Shown one piece after another: positions 1 through 8,692 of a stretch of DNA of 64,000 nt. A program made the translations under genes and the position numbers. The stretch lies in assembly GCF_036237315.1 (NCBI RefSeq), contig NZ_CP108357.1, positions 1 through 64,000 of the forward strand, given 5' to 3'. The notes under the pieces are model-generated. The model was not told the origin of the DNA and made no database searches. It was given only the letters and a program-made list of their open reading frames with translations. The first letter of the stretch is position 1. Each line of letters begins with the position of its first letter. The stretch is from Streptomyces sp. NBC_01351 (GTDB lineage: Bacteria > Actinomycetota > Actinomycetes > Streptomycetales > Streptomycetaceae).

Positions 1-59
1 GAGCGCTGCGCGCTCAGGAGAGAACCGCCTCGCTGCGCTGACGGGGCTCGGCTTCGCCG

Positions 60-285
60 AGCCAGGGCCGGCCCTTCGGGCCGGGGTCCTTCGCTTCGCT
101 ACGGACAGCTCGGGGTTCCGCTTCGCTCCACCTCGAACAGCCTGCTTCGCAGGCTTGGGTGACCCCGTTTCACGGGGTCCGGGCTTGCGGCCCGTTGGGC
201 GGGTCCGCTTCGCTCCCCCACCCGGGTCCTTTGGCTCCGCCTCCAGGACCAGCCCGCTCCGCGGGCGGCTGGCAGCGAGGAGATC
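60..285. repeat. Hairpin-rich repeat, copy A
   Basis: This block is an imperfect direct repeat of the block at 1067-1290. The two share, in order, a CCGGCCCTTCGGGCCGG hairpin, a short GGGGTTCCGCTTCGCT stretch, a CCTGCTTCGCAGGC hairpin, a GACCCCGTTTCACGGGGTC hairpin and a GGCTCCGCCTCCAGGA stretch. Every element can fold on itself. I see no coding potential in it. Bases 1-60 are similar low-complexity CTTCG/GCGC hairpin sequence. Confidence 0.75.
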
Positions 286-329
286 GCGGGTGCCTCGGCC
301 GACTCCTGGCTTGCGGCTCCCGGGGAGTG

Positions 330-818
330 TCACAGGTGGCTGGTCTCGTCATAGAGTCGCCAGTGCCACCAGCCACCCCTGCGATGCGCCTGCCGGTAAG
401 CGAACGGGTCTGGGAGGGTCCTACACCACAGTTCGTCATCCAGTCGTGCCAGCAGCCCCTCCAGTTCCCGGCGCGGACGCGGAGGAAGCCTATGCACGAC
501 CACCTCGAGGAGATCCCGGGCCACCGCAACGTTGTCCAGGAACTCATGCTGCTCACAACCGCAGATGGACAGTCGCAGGTACACGTACCTGCCCGGAAGA
601 GCAAGGAAGCTGCGATAGGCAGCGAGAGCGTCTCGGGTTGCCCCGGGCCACCAACCGTCGTGCGGGCGCCGGTACTCCTCGCGATAGATCGCGGAAACAG
701 TCTGCGAAGAAAGACGCCAACGCTTGGGAAACCGCCCGCCCCAATCGCTGATGCCTGCGTACAGCTGCCGCGGGACCACTCGTTGCGCGCGCAGTGCGCT
801 GGGCCGTCTACGCGGCAT
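330..818 (-). CDS. Hypothetical protein, 162 aa
   Basis: I do not recognise a family. The predicted protein is soluble, rich in Arg and Trp, and ends in the aromatic tail WWHWRLYDETSHL. It contains the short Cys pair CGC in its middle and has no signal peptide or membrane segment. The start is an ATG at 818 with a GAAAGG sequence just upstream, which is rather close to the start. It lies alone between the two copies of the hairpin-rich repeat. The minus frame has normal Streptomyces amino-acid composition, while the overlapping plus frames look like shadows (long Pro/Arg/Gly runs). Confidence 0.5.
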   Translation of the reverse strand: MPRRRPSALRAQRVVPRQLYAGISDWGGRFPKRWRLSSQTVSAIYREEYRRPHDGWWPGATRDALAAYRSFLALPGRYVYLRLSICGCEQHEFLDNVAVARDLLEVVVHRLPPRPRRELEGLLARLDDELWCRTLPDPFAYRQAHRRGGWWHWRLYDETSHL

Positions 819-1066
819 AAGCCTTTCGGAACACAGTCATGAAATTGATCATGACACGGGCGAGACGAAACTTCCAGGCGTGATACCGATCGTCACCAAA
901 GTGACCAGGCAGAACGTCAAAAACGTCAGTACAAAGACGGCAACCACTGTCAGTGGCAAACCCGGACTCAGAGACCACTGACCAGGGACAACCCCAGACG
1001 ACACCACTGACACCTCAACGCCGAACCACCACTGACAAACGAACACAGATCATCACTTCGCGCCCT

Positions 1067-1290
1067 CAAGGCCGGCCCTTCGGGCCGGAGTCCTGCGCTG
1101 CGCTCCGGACGGTTCGGGGTTCCGCTTCGCTTCACCCCGAACGGCCTGCTTCGCAGGCTGAACTGACCCCGTTTCACGGGGTCCGGGCCCGCGGCCCGTT
1201 GGGCGGGTCCGCTCCCTTCCCCAGCCCCGATCCTTCCGGCTCCGCCTCCAGGAGCAGCCCGCTTCGCGGCCGTGCGGTGCTCGGATCCGC
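1067..1290. repeat. Hairpin-rich repeat, copy B
   Basis: Second copy of the block at 60-285, in the same orientation and about 1.0 kb away. The hairpins CCGGCCCTTCGGGCCGG and GACCCCGTTTCACGGGGTC are identical, while the spacers differ. The 819-1066 stretch between the hypothetical gene and this copy holds no convincing gene. Confidence 0.75.
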
Positions 1291-1523
1291 GGTTGAGCTG
1301 GGACAGGGCCACGACGGGGATCTGCAACTCCTTGGGGTTGTACCCACGGCCTACCTCACCTGGGGCTCCTCAGCTCCGCCGGCATCCTCCTGCACGACAC
1401 CACCGCCCGAGCCAAAACAGTTGATCTCCACAGAAGTTGGGCCGAACCCCTAGCAAGATCACTACCCCCGTGGATGGGGTAGGGTCGGACACCCCATTGG
1501 CCACACCACCAGGGAAAACACGC

Positions 1524-2006
1524 ATGAGCTTCACGCGCCGAATAGGCACCACCGCCGCCATCACCGCAGTACTCGCAGCAGCCGGCCTGACCGGCACCGC
1601 ACACGCGGAGGAGCTCACCCCCGACAGCTCCACCATCACCGTCGACGCCTACGACCCGTCCGAAGTCATCCTGCTTAACGCACCACTCTCCAGCGGGTGG
1701 GACTACGTCGGTGCCAGCACGTTCAGATACCGCGATACCAACTTGGGCGAGTGGTTCACCGGCTACGTCTACTCGACCGGCGGCAACTTCCTGGCGTGCG
1801 TCTCGAGCCGGACCTCCTACCACAAGTACTCCCTGTGGGAGCGCGACGACACCGGCTCCCGCCGGATCTCCACTGTCACCAGCAAGGGCGGATGCCTCAC
1901 CTTCAAGGGCCTCGATGCCTATGTCGACGGAGCCAACAACAAGGCGGAGTTCATGCTCTCCACCAACGACCCGCAGGGCGGGTACAGCGTCACCTACTAT
2001 GACTGA
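1524..2006 (+). CDS. Small secreted protein of unknown function
   Basis: The 160-residue product starts with a Sec-type signal peptide: a basic MSFTRR head, an Ala-rich hydrophobic core and a likely cut after TAHA near residue 30. The mature part is about 130 residues, rich in Ser, Thr, Tyr and Trp, with two Cys (LACVSS and KGGCLTF) that could form one disulfide. It looks like an all-beta extracellular domain, but I do not recognise the family. The ATG at 1524 is preferred over the in-frame start at 1437 because it puts the signal peptide at the N-terminus and follows an AGGGAAAA site. It stands alone, upstream of two other secreted-protein genes. Confidence 0.75.
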   Translation: MSFTRRIGTTAAITAVLAAAGLTGTAHAEELTPDSSTITVDAYDPSEVILLNAPLSSGWDYVGASTFRYRDTNLGEWFTGYVYSTGGNFLACVSSRTSYHKYSLWERDDTGSRRISTVTSKGGCLTFKGLDAYVDGANNKAEFMLSTNDPQGGYSVTYYD

Positions 2007-2279
2007 TCTGCCTCAGTACCTGTTTGGGAACCCGGAGCAGCTGTCCGGCGGCTCGTACGGCAGATGCGGATCCTGGGGGCGGTGATCGTGGCCTCAGTAG
2101 CGTGCAACATCCCGTGGCAGGGCGGGGGCGTTCCTACCATGCGGACCGACCTTTGATACGCCAGTAGGTTGATCTTGCTGCAGGGGCTCTCAAGTCCGAT
2201 GATCTGCGGGTCGATGCTACCGAGGGAATGGAAATTCCTTTCGGAGAATCACTCGTTTCGGTTCCACAAGGAGCTACGT

Positions 2280-3317
2280 ATGAGCCCTGAGCACGGGCAT
2301 AGGTCGACGGCGCTCGGTCCGCTCCCCAGAAGCGGAAGATGGGTTGCTGGCGGCGCGATGGCGTCGCTGTGTCTCGTGATGCTGGGCTTCAGCAGCCCTG
2401 CGCTGGCGACTGCCCAGTACCAGCCGACGGCCGCGGTGAGCCAGGCAGACCCGGATCCCGACGACTGCAGGCCGGGGTGGGACGACAGGTGCGAGGACGG
2501 GGACGGCGCAATTGGTCCGACGGGGCCGACGGGCGCCACCGGGCCTCAGGGCGTGCCGGGCGAACAGGGTGAGCCGGGGCCAACAGGGGCAACGGGCCCG
2601 ACAGGTCCTGGCGGTGGCGCCACAGGTGCGACCGGCCCGACGGGCCCTGCCGGCGCCACGGGTCCGACGGGTGCCACCGGGCCGCAGGGCGAGCCTGGTA
2701 CGCCAGGCGAACCCGGTGCTACCGGGCCGACTGGGCCCGGAGGCGGCGAACCAGGCGCTACCGGGCCGACGGGGCCGTCCGGGCCCGCAGGCATGGAGGG
2801 ACCCGCTGGACCGGCGGGGCCGAGCGGCGCTACGGGAGCGACAGGCCCCGCGGGACCGACCGGGGCAACGGGCCCTGCCGGCACAACGGTTGATGTCGGC
2901 GCAAGTATCTACTCCACCACCAACCAGCTCATCGCGCCCAACACCCAGACACAGTTCACTTTCAACGCTGCTTTCTACGACACTGACATGATGTTTGACG
3001 ATGCGTCCGACACTCTGGTGGTCAGAACTCCCGGACGTTACCTCCTCAAGGCGCGGGTCGCATTGAGCTTCAACGCGGCTGGAGTCAATGTCAGTTCCCT
3101 CGGCATCCAGGTAAACGGCGGGTTTGTCGCCTTGGACCAAATGCGCGGCGAAGACCCATTTCCTACGCAGGAGGTGTCCACGATTGTTCCGCTGAATGCC
3201 GGCGACGCGATCTCCCTCACGATTTTCGCGGGCACCTCACTCGACGCAGAGTCGCGTGCTGAGGTCGGAGCGGCACCCCTTTCGCCGCAGCTACAGGCGG
3301 AGTTGCTCGAGCCATAG
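2280..3317 (+). CDS. Secreted collagen-like protein with C1q/BclA-like C-terminal domain
   Basis: The 345-residue product has a signal peptide near residues 20-45 ending ALATAQ. An acidic linker follows, then about 125 residues of Gly-X-Y repeats (residues ~76-201) dominated by GPT, GAT and GPA triplets. Two GPGGG interruptions break the repeats into three blocks. Residues ~202-345 form a beta-rich domain with a GRYLLKARV strand and a [14 protein letters not shown] strand, resembling the jelly-roll trimerisation heads of C1q/TNF and BclA proteins. Such proteins form collagen-like triple helices on cell or spore surfaces. The start is clear: AAGGAG lies seven bases before ATG 2280. No LPXTG anchor is visible, so it may be released or held non-covalently. 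Confidence 0.9.
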   Translation: MSPEHGHRSTALGPLPRSGRWVAGGAMASLCLVMLGFSSPALATAQYQPTAAVSQADPDPDDCRPGWDDRCEDGDGAIGPTGPTGATGPQGVPGEQGEPGPTGATGPTGPGGGATGATGPTGPAGATGPTGATGPQGEPGTPGEPGATGPTGPGGGEPGATGPTGPSGPAGMEGPAGPAGPSGATGATGPAGPTGATGPAGTTVDVGASIYSTTNQLIAPNTQTQFTFNAAFYDTDMMFDDASDTLVVRTPGRYLLKARVALSFNAAGVNVSSLGIQVNGGFVALDQMRGEDPFPTQEVSTIVPLNAGDAISLTIFAGTSLDAESRAEVGAAPLSPQLQAELLEP

Positions 3318-3862
3318 GCAGCACCCTTGGTCCGACGTATGTGGCGTCTCAGAGGGCGGTTCGTGAGTTGATGTCCCCTGAGGTCTGGTCGTGTCGCGAC
3401 CGCGACGGTCGAGTTCACGGCGAGGTCGAGGTTCTCGCCGTGAGGCCCAGACCGTCGCGCCGGAGCTGATCGATGCTGAGCGTCAGAAGCGCGTTCGCCT
3501 CAGACTCGGTGAGCAGGCCGCGACGGTCATAGTGTGCAAGGTCGACGGGCCATGCCCAGGTCGGACTGCTTGTCGGCCCCGCCGTTCTCGGTTGTGCGGT
3601 CACTCGGCGACCACCTTCGAGGCATGGGCGCCTCGGTCCACGCGCCGTCGTACGCATCGGACCGCGGCTCCGTGGCACTCGCGGCGCACCGTCGCGACCA
3701 GTGCGCTCCCTGTGACCCAGCCAGGTTGAGGCTGGATGCAAATCAACTGTCGCTTTGGGTAACCACACTGGGATCCCGCGGCTTCCAGCCGCGGCGGGGG
3801 CTGGGCGCCGAACCGTGCGGCGCCAGGCTGCTCTGCACAGAAGCCGACCGAAAGAGTCCCAC
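3318..3862. other. Intergenic region with a possible gene remnant
   Basis: About 545 bases without a convincing intact gene. On the minus strand, roughly 3415-3560, a peptide ending DLAHYDRRGLLTESEANALL has protein-like composition and could be the C-terminal remnant of a lost gene, but the upstream part of that frame is low quality. The promoter of the downstream secreted protein must lie near the 3' end. Confidence 0.3.
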
Positions 3863-4288
3863 ATGCGCGTTCCCAGGATTCTCACGATCGCCAGCACGAC
3901 CGTCGTCCTGACGGCGGCGCTTGCCGGTGTCAGCCCTGCCCAGGCCCGGTCTGCGCCGACCGGTCCGGCCGTCACCGCTGCCCGGGACCAGATCCAGTGC
4001 CCGCGCGGATTCGTGTGTATCTACCCCGAGATCCACTTCGAGGGACAGCCCTACGTCAAACGAGCGACCGACGGCTCGGTCCGACACCTGCCCGACTACA
4101 TCCGCGGCAAGGGCAGCTCGGTGATCAACAACAGCAGCCGCACCGCAAGGGTCTACCAAAAAGACAACTACTTCGGCCGGCACGTGTGCATCGGATCCGA
4201 CGGCGGCACCATCGCAGACCTGCGCTCCTACCAGCTCAACGACACCACCCACTCCCTGAAGAACAACACCACACCCTGCGGCGCGTAA
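3863..4288 (+). CDS. Secreted peptidase inhibitor family I36-like protein
   Basis: The 141-residue product has a signal peptide ending near AQARS at residue 29. The mature part has the I36/beta-gamma-crystallin-like pattern: CPRGFVCIYPEIHFEG, then INNSSRTARVYQKDNYFGR, then HVCIGSDGG, DLRSYQLND and a C-terminal SLKNNTTPC. The four Cys fit two disulfides. Family I36 is typified by the Streptomyces metalloproteinase inhibitor SMPI, so extracellular protease inhibition is possible, but inhibition itself cannot be read from sequence. ATG 3863 is chosen because it places the signal peptide at the N-terminus. An AAAGAG site precedes it. Confidence 0.85.
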   Translation: MRVPRILTIASTTVVLTAALAGVSPAQARSAPTGPAVTAARDQIQCPRGFVCIYPEIHFEGQPYVKRATDGSVRHLPDYIRGKGSSVINNSSRTARVYQKDNYFGRHVCIGSDGGTIADLRSYQLNDTTHSLKNNTTPCGA

Positions 4289-4546
4289 GAAGGCATGAGA
4301 GGCCAAACACGCCCCGTTCCGGTCCGGCAAGCCGCCGGCCACGTCCATCGGACAGCGACGTCCCCGCGAAGGCCACCCCGTGACAAGCCAAACCGCGGCG
4401 GGGCTGCCCTACGGCTGCCCGGCCAAGACCCACACCCTCACAGCCACCTGGCAACAACGCGCCGCACCCCAAGGCCGGTGAAAGCCGGGCCACGATCGTG
4501 GCCCGGCAGGCCGCGTGCGCCTGTAGGGGGGGAGGAGAACCGATGA

Positions 4547-4798
4547 TCAGCACGCACGTTCAGCACTGCGCCGTGCGACGAGAAAGCCGCCACCGACGCG
4601 CAGGACCAGGCCCTCGCCGAGCTCCCCGCCACCCTGCCCCGTTTCGCCACCCACCTCGAGCTCCACAGGGGGCTGATGCTCGCCCGGTCCGGCGACCGCG
4701 CCGGTGGCGTCGCCCACGCCACCGCCGAGATGGACGCCCTGCCACCCGAAAAGCACAGCCTCACCCTGCGCATGCTCCTCAACGAAATCCGAGCCTGA
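4547..4798 (+). pseudogene. C-terminal fragment of a TPR-type transcriptional regulator
   Basis: The open frame reads an 83-residue peptide with no start codon and a stop immediately upstream at 4544. It contains ATHLELHRGLMLARSGDR and ends LTLRMLLNEIRA. This is the style of the C-terminal TPR part of Streptomyces XRE regulators that end in a 'PPEKHSLTLRML' block. The N-terminal HTH portion is absent, so this is most likely a truncated relic. The preceding 4289-4546 holds no convincing gene. Confidence 0.5.
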
Positions 4799-4820
4799 AC
4801 AGGAGCGGACCGGCACGTGC

Positions 4821-5657
4821 TCAGAGTGGGCTTGGCGTACCACCCTGGTTGGAGGGTGCGCGCGTGGCAAGAACTGGCAGTTCGCCCTCGATGAGCTCGA
4901 CAGTGCGCCTCAGGGCTCCAACCCACTCCCGCGCCTGATCGACCCGGCTGCCCAGGTAGCCGTTGTTGTGGCGCAAGGCGGTTCGTCCGCGGATGTGCCG
5001 CTCGACCGTATCGGTGTCAGTGAACAGGACGGGCTCGCTCTGGAGCAGCTCGACCGCTTGTGAGATCCGGAGGGCAGCGGGGGCGCTGAGCCAGTTCAGC
5101 GTTGACGACAACACCGCCGGTCGGATCTCCTCGTCGAGGACGGTCCATTGCCGTTTGATGTGGGCCGCCCAGGCTTCGTAGTCGATCGGGGAGACATCTG
5201 CGTAGTGGACGACTGCCCGGCTGCGAACGTCTCTGAGCTGGGTGGTGTCGCCAGGAGCCTCGACCATCAGTCTCCTCATCTCGCCTAGATCATCATCCAG
5301 TCGATCAATCGCCTCATGGAGTTCTGCCAAGTTCGCGCTAGGGAGCATTCTCAGGAAGATGCTGCGGAACTCTTGTGCCACGTGCCGGGTCTGTCGTTGC
5401 GCCAATCGTCTCTCGATCACGACATCTTGCATGGCGCTGAGATGCGATAGCACGACAAGGGCGAGTGGCACGCCAAAGAGGAGGCTGGCGAAGCTGGACG
5501 CAAGGTTCGTCAGGAAGCTCCGGTCATCCCACCATCCGTGCCCATCGCCGTAGACCCCCAGAGTGATGGCGAGGGTGCCCAGCGGGAGACACACGTAAAC
5601 AACCCATCGGATTGCTCTGGGTGTGTCCAGCCACCACCGGCCCAGCCGTCCGAACAT
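4821..5657 (-). CDS. Two-TM membrane protein of unknown function
   Basis: The 278-residue protein has two hydrophobic segments: residues ~17-36 (WVVYVCLPLGTLAITLGVYG) and ~50-68 (LASSFASLLFGVPLALVVLS). A long cytoplasmic region rich in charged helices follows, including HEAIDRLDDDLGEMRRLM. I do not recognise a domain. It starts at ATG 5657 and lies on the same strand as the XRE-ImmA/IrrE gene 63 bp upstream. It may therefore belong to the same transcript, but that is inference. Confidence 0.7.
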   Translation of the reverse strand: MFGRLGRWWLDTPRAIRWVVYVCLPLGTLAITLGVYGDGHGWWDDRSFLTNLASSFASLLFGVPLALVVLSHLSAMQDVVIERRLAQRQTRHVAQEFRSIFLRMLPSANLAELHEAIDRLDDDLGEMRRLMVEAPGDTTQLRDVRSRAVVHYADVSPIDYEAWAAHIKRQWTVLDEEIRPAVLSSTLNWLSAPAALRISQAVELLQSEPVLFTDTDTVERHIRGRTALRHNNGYLGSRVDQAREWVGALRRTVELIEGELPVLATRAPSNQGGTPSPL

Positions 5658-5720
5658 TCAAGCCCCCTCGGGACAGTGGCGCAATAGTAAGCACTTACCT
5701 ATGACATTGTGGTGATTCAG

Positions 5721-6815
5721 TTACTTCACGAGTTGCAGTGCTGGCCGCACAGGAGCGGTTCTGTGTTCGCCGCCGTTGAACCCAATGGGCGTGAGGCCGA
5801 ATACGAAGTCATTGAGTTCGTGGGGGTGGATATTCATGGCTCTTGCCACATCGAAGTGGCTCATGTGTGCCGCTCGGAGTGCTTCGAATGCCTTCGTGAG
5901 GATCTGACTGCTTTCTCTGGCAAGGTTGGATCCGGGCTCTCCTCTGCGATAACCCATCTGTGAAAGCTGCTTGGCTGTCTGATGGTATTTCCAATCGGAG
6001 AGCTGGCCGAGGGTGCGCAGCCGGTAGGCGAGGGCCATGGCGGACACGCCCCATCGGCGTTTGGCGCTCAGGATCCGCTCCAGGCTGGGCTGGTCGAGCT
6101 GCTGGGCGAGGATGCCGGCCTTCGGCATGAGGAAGGCGGATGCGAAGGCATCGGCTGCGGCTTCCGCGGTCGGCCCTGAGGGGCTCTCCGGGCCGCTGTG
6201 CAGGACGAGGTGGCCCAGCTCGTGGGCAACGTCGAACCGGCCACGCTCACTGCTCTTGCGGGTGTTCAGAAGTATGTAGGGCACGCCGTGCTTGGTCGTG
6301 GAGAACGCGTCGATGTCGAGGCAATCAGGAGCCAGGGAGAAGATACGTACCCCGTGGGCCTCCAAGAGGTGGACCATGTTGGGCGCTGACGCTTCCCCCA
6401 GGCCCCAGTCTGCGCGTACCTGTTCGGCCGCGGCCTCGGGGTCCATGCCGTCGTAGGCCGGCACGTCGGGGCGAGGAAGCGTGAAGTGCGCTTCGAGCCA
6501 CTGGTTCAGGGTGGCTGCGATGGCGCCGCAGCTCAGTGCGCTGTCCCTCTCGACCGCGCTCATCTTGCTAGGTGCCCGGAAGCTGACAGCCCCCGCCACG
6601 ACGTCGGGTGCCGGCTCGGCACGGAAGAAGTCGAGGGGGAAGCCGAGGCTATGGGCGAGTGAGGAAAGCGTCTCCTCCGATGGGACTTTCCTGGAATTCT
6701 CGAACGCGGTGATGCTCTGGGCGGAGATCCCAGATTCGCGAGCCAGCGCAGCAAGAGTCATGCGCCGCCGTTTCCGAGCCAGTACAAGTCTCTCGGGGGT
6801 GAACACTTTCCTCAA
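5721..6815 (-). CDS. XRE-family HTH / ImmA-IrrE metallopeptidase protein
   Basis: The 364-residue protein has an N-terminal XRE helix-turn-helix (residues ~8-62, with RMTLAALARESGISAQSIT). This is followed by an ImmA/IrrE (COG2856-type) zinc peptidase domain carrying the HExxH motif in FDVAHELGHLVLH near residue 200, and a downstream EAAADAFASAFLMP block that supplies the third metal ligand. In this family the peptidase cleaves a partner repressor or regulator, and the HTH binds DNA. The gene lies 18 bp downstream of a 232-residue gene on the same strand, as in two-gene HTH-peptidase units of phages, ICEs and toxin-antitoxin systems. The motifs are intact, so activity is plausible. Confidence 0.9.
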   Translation of the reverse strand: MRKVFTPERLVLARKRRRMTLAALARESGISAQSITAFENSRKVPSEETLSSLAHSLGFPLDFFRAEPAPDVVAGAVSFRAPSKMSAVERDSALSCGAIAATLNQWLEAHFTLPRPDVPAYDGMDPEAAAEQVRADWGLGEASAPNMVHLLEAHGVRIFSLAPDCLDIDAFSTTKHGVPYILLNTRKSSERGRFDVAHELGHLVLHSGPESPSGPTAEAAADAFASAFLMPKAGILAQQLDQPSLERILSAKRRWGVSAMALAYRLRTLGQLSDWKYHQTAKQLSQMGYRRGEPGSNLARESSQILTKAFEALRAAHMSHFDVARAMNIHPHELNDFVFGLTPIGFNGGEHRTAPVRPALQLVK

Positions 6816-6833
6816 CTCCCGTTATTCGCCAGA

Positions 6834-7532
6834 TCAGCCGGTGAACTGCACCGGAATGTGTACGCCGTTGTCGTCGTCCGGGGCGTCGAGAAGCGCGATA
6901 TCGACCCCGGGGTCGGGAAGGGTAAACAGCGGAATACGCTCGCTCCACTCGTTCACGAACGACCCGTTCATCTTTACAGGATGGGAGAGCTCAGCAGCCA
7001 GACCTGCCGCGGTGCGCTCGTACAGAAGGAACCACAGGGGCATTTCGTCCAGCTCGCCACCAAACTCGATGTCGTCCCTGGACTGGATGACGCCCTGGCC
7101 GGTGCGCCGCTCGAACTTGGCGTTGTTCTCCACGATCACCGCCATGGCGCGCCCCTTGGGGTTCTTCGAGCGCACGGACCGGTCAAGGTCCGTGATGCCG
7201 CCGGAGCCGCTGATCGCAGTGATCGCGTGGGTACCGGCGGGGTGAACCACGCGCAGGATGCTGTCCCGTCGGGTGTACTTCCACGGCAACGGCGACTCGT
7301 ACAAGTCGCTGAGGTGCTCCGCCAGGTACTTGCGGTCCGTCAGGTGCTCCGCGAGGTAGCGGTTCGCCCTGCTCCAGAAGGTGATCCCCGACATCGATGG
7401 GGCGTCGAACTCAGTGCACATCCGCGCCTGTCCGGCCGCCCACTCCAGAGCGTCCACGAAGATCTGCTTCTTCACTCCCAGCTGTGCGAGTCGCGCGTCG
7501 AGCTGCATGGCTTCAAGGCCTGCCACAGACAC
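6834..7532 (-). CDS. Hypothetical partner of the XRE-ImmA/IrrE protein
   Basis: The 232-residue protein is predicted to be soluble, with no signal peptide or membrane segment. I do not recognise a domain. The N-terminus is helical (LDARLAQLGVKKQIFVDALEW), and the C-terminal half looks alpha/beta, ending in an acidic DAPDDDNG stretch. It is the first gene of the two-gene unit, with the XRE-ImmA/IrrE gene starting 18 bp after its stop. That arrangement suggests it is the toxin, antitoxin or cleavage substrate of the peptidase. The region upstream (7533-7814) is comparatively AT-rich (TTTCATAAACC, TTTTTGAAACC) and probably carries the promoter. Confidence 0.7.
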   Translation of the reverse strand: MSVAGLEAMQLDARLAQLGVKKQIFVDALEWAAGQARMCTEFDAPSMSGITFWSRANRYLAEHLTDRKYLAEHLSDLYESPLPWKYTRRDSILRVVHPAGTHAITAISGSGGITDLDRSVRSKNPKGRAMAVIVENNAKFERRTGQGVIQSRDDIEFGGELDEMPLWFLLYERTAAGLAAELSHPVKMNGSFVNEWSERIPLFTLPDPGVDIALLDAPDDDNGVHIPVQFTG

Positions 7533-7814
7533 CCTCCCTGACTAGGTTTCATAAACCGTACCTCACATTGGGTCAGATTTTTGAAACCTTCGCGATCATT
7601 GCACATGTGTTCGAATTTGTCATCCCAGCGGAACGCCGTCGAGCCGGCCTCGGGCGTCGCGTAGACCCCGAAGGCAACGGAGCAGTGCACGCAGTGATCA
7701 CACGCAGACGTTTGCAGTCATCATCGATCGTCGGGCAATTCCAGGGCCGGGGCTCCGTAGTAGTGGCGTGACGCAAGTTGGCGTCGTTCCCAGCAGGAAG
7801 ACCTGGAGCCTGAA
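7533..7814. promoter_or_regulatory. Divergent intergenic region with probable promoters
   Basis: This 282-bp gap separates the minus-strand ImmA/IrrE unit from the plus-strand sigma-factor operon. The part nearest the ImmA/IrrE unit (7550-7625) is clearly richer in A+T than its surroundings. Both operons must start from here. I cannot name -35/-10 boxes with confidence, and I see no gene in it. Confidence 0.4.
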
Positions 7815-8093
7815 TTGACACCCCCGGTTTGGACCGAGTTGCTCTCGGTCGTGGCTGGCTCGGTCCCCGTGGCCGCCGCGTTCTGCCAGCCCTGGGCCGC
7901 GGAAATGGCCCGGCGGCGCATCGCGCGCCGGCCTTCCGCGCACGGTGTGAGCGCACCGGCACGGTGCGGGCTGTGCGCCCGTACGAAGACCGTGGTGATC
8001 CGCTACGACCTGCCTGAAGGAGGACGGGTGACGGTGTGGAACACCGTCACCGGGTCCGCGCACGACGGGCAGGAAGAAGGCGGCCCATGGTGA
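7815..8093 (+). CDS. Small protein translationally coupled to a sigma factor
   Basis: The frame of up to 92 residues contains CGLCARTKTVVIRYDLP, with a CxxC pair that could bind metal. Its stop (8091-8093) overlaps the ATG of the sigma-factor gene at 8087, which supports translation. The start is uncertain: TTG 7815 is the longest, and the internal ATG at AEMARRRIARR would give a shorter basic protein. I do not recognise the family. Its position mirrors the 74-residue gene before the second sigma factor at 46.2 kb. Confidence 0.5.
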   Translation: MTPPVWTELLSVVAGSVPVAAAFCQPWAAEMARRRIARRPSAHGVSAPARCGLCARTKTVVIRYDLPEGGRVTVWNTVTGSAHDGQEEGGPW

Positions 8094-8692
8094 GCAGGGG
8101 TTCTGAAGACGAGGAGCGTCAGCGCCAGAAGGCCGTGCGGCTCCATTTCACCGACCACGCCGAGGAGTACGAGCGGAAGGTGATGGCCATGCTGCGGACC
8201 AGCTATCCCTCCATCCGTGACCACTGGGAGGAGATCGCGCAGGAGGCGCACGAGAGGACGCTGCGTGTGTGGCTGGAGGGCAGGAACGAACCGGACCGGC
8301 CTGCCCTCCCCTACATGAAGCAGGTCGCCAGGAACATCGCCGTGGACGCGTTGCGGTCGCCGGAACGGCCGCTGGAGGACGAGGCGCTGCTGCCCTTGGC
8401 GGAGGAGCGGGGGGTGCATCAGCGTGAGCTGCTGACGCCGCCTGATCCGGCTTTCTGTCTCGCGGTCGAGGCGATAACGAACATGAAGCCTTCAAAGCGT
8501 AAAACCGTCGCAGAAGCGCAGATTAAGGGCGACGATGAGAACACCATCGCGGTGGACCTGCAGACCCCGCCCGCCCAGGTCCGCTCCCTGAGCAGCAAGG
8601 CGTCCAAAGACCTGCGCGGCGCGGACGAGCTCCAGGCCTTCATCCGATGGGAACACCACAGGAAGCACCGGCGCGGGGAAGAGGACGCGTGA
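8087..8692 (+). CDS. Sigma-70 family RNA polymerase sigma factor (ECF-like, divergent)
   Basis: The 201-residue protein has a region-2-like segment (LRTSYPSIRDHWEEIAQEAH then PYMKQVARNIAVDALR, residues ~35-90). A weaker region-4-like HTH follows near residues 130-170 (KRKTVAEAQIKGDDENTIAV then QVRSLSSKASKDLR). It would direct RNA polymerase to a specific promoter set. The start is ATG 8087 after AGGAAGAAGG. The gene overlaps the small gene before it, and its stop overlaps the GTG of the next gene in a GTGA, so all three are coupled. The region 4 match is poor, so the call rests mainly on region 2 and layout. Confidence 0.7.
   Translation: MVSRGSEDEERQRQKAVRLHFTDHAEEYERKVMAMLRTSYPSIRDHWEEIAQEAHERTLRVWLEGRNEPDRPALPYMKQVARNIAVDALRSPERPLEDEALLPLAEERGVHQRELLTPPDPAFCLAVEAITNMKPSKRKTVAEAQIKGDDENTIAVDLQTPPAQVRSLSSKASKDLRGADELQAFIRWEHHRKHRRGEEDA

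Noticed and set aside
155..842. Long plus-strand frames at the window start
   Set aside because: Arg/Pro/Gly-heavy composition without ribosome sites; they cross hairpin repeats and the antisense of the minus-strand gene.
849..1046. Small minus-strand frame with a hydrophobic stretch
   Set aside because: No ribosome site, no recognised family, and it covers tandem CCACTG-type sequence; chance frame is more likely.
2274..3140. Minus-strand frames within the collagen-like gene
   Set aside because: Repetitive antisense of Gly-X-Y coding DNA; composition follows from the repeat.
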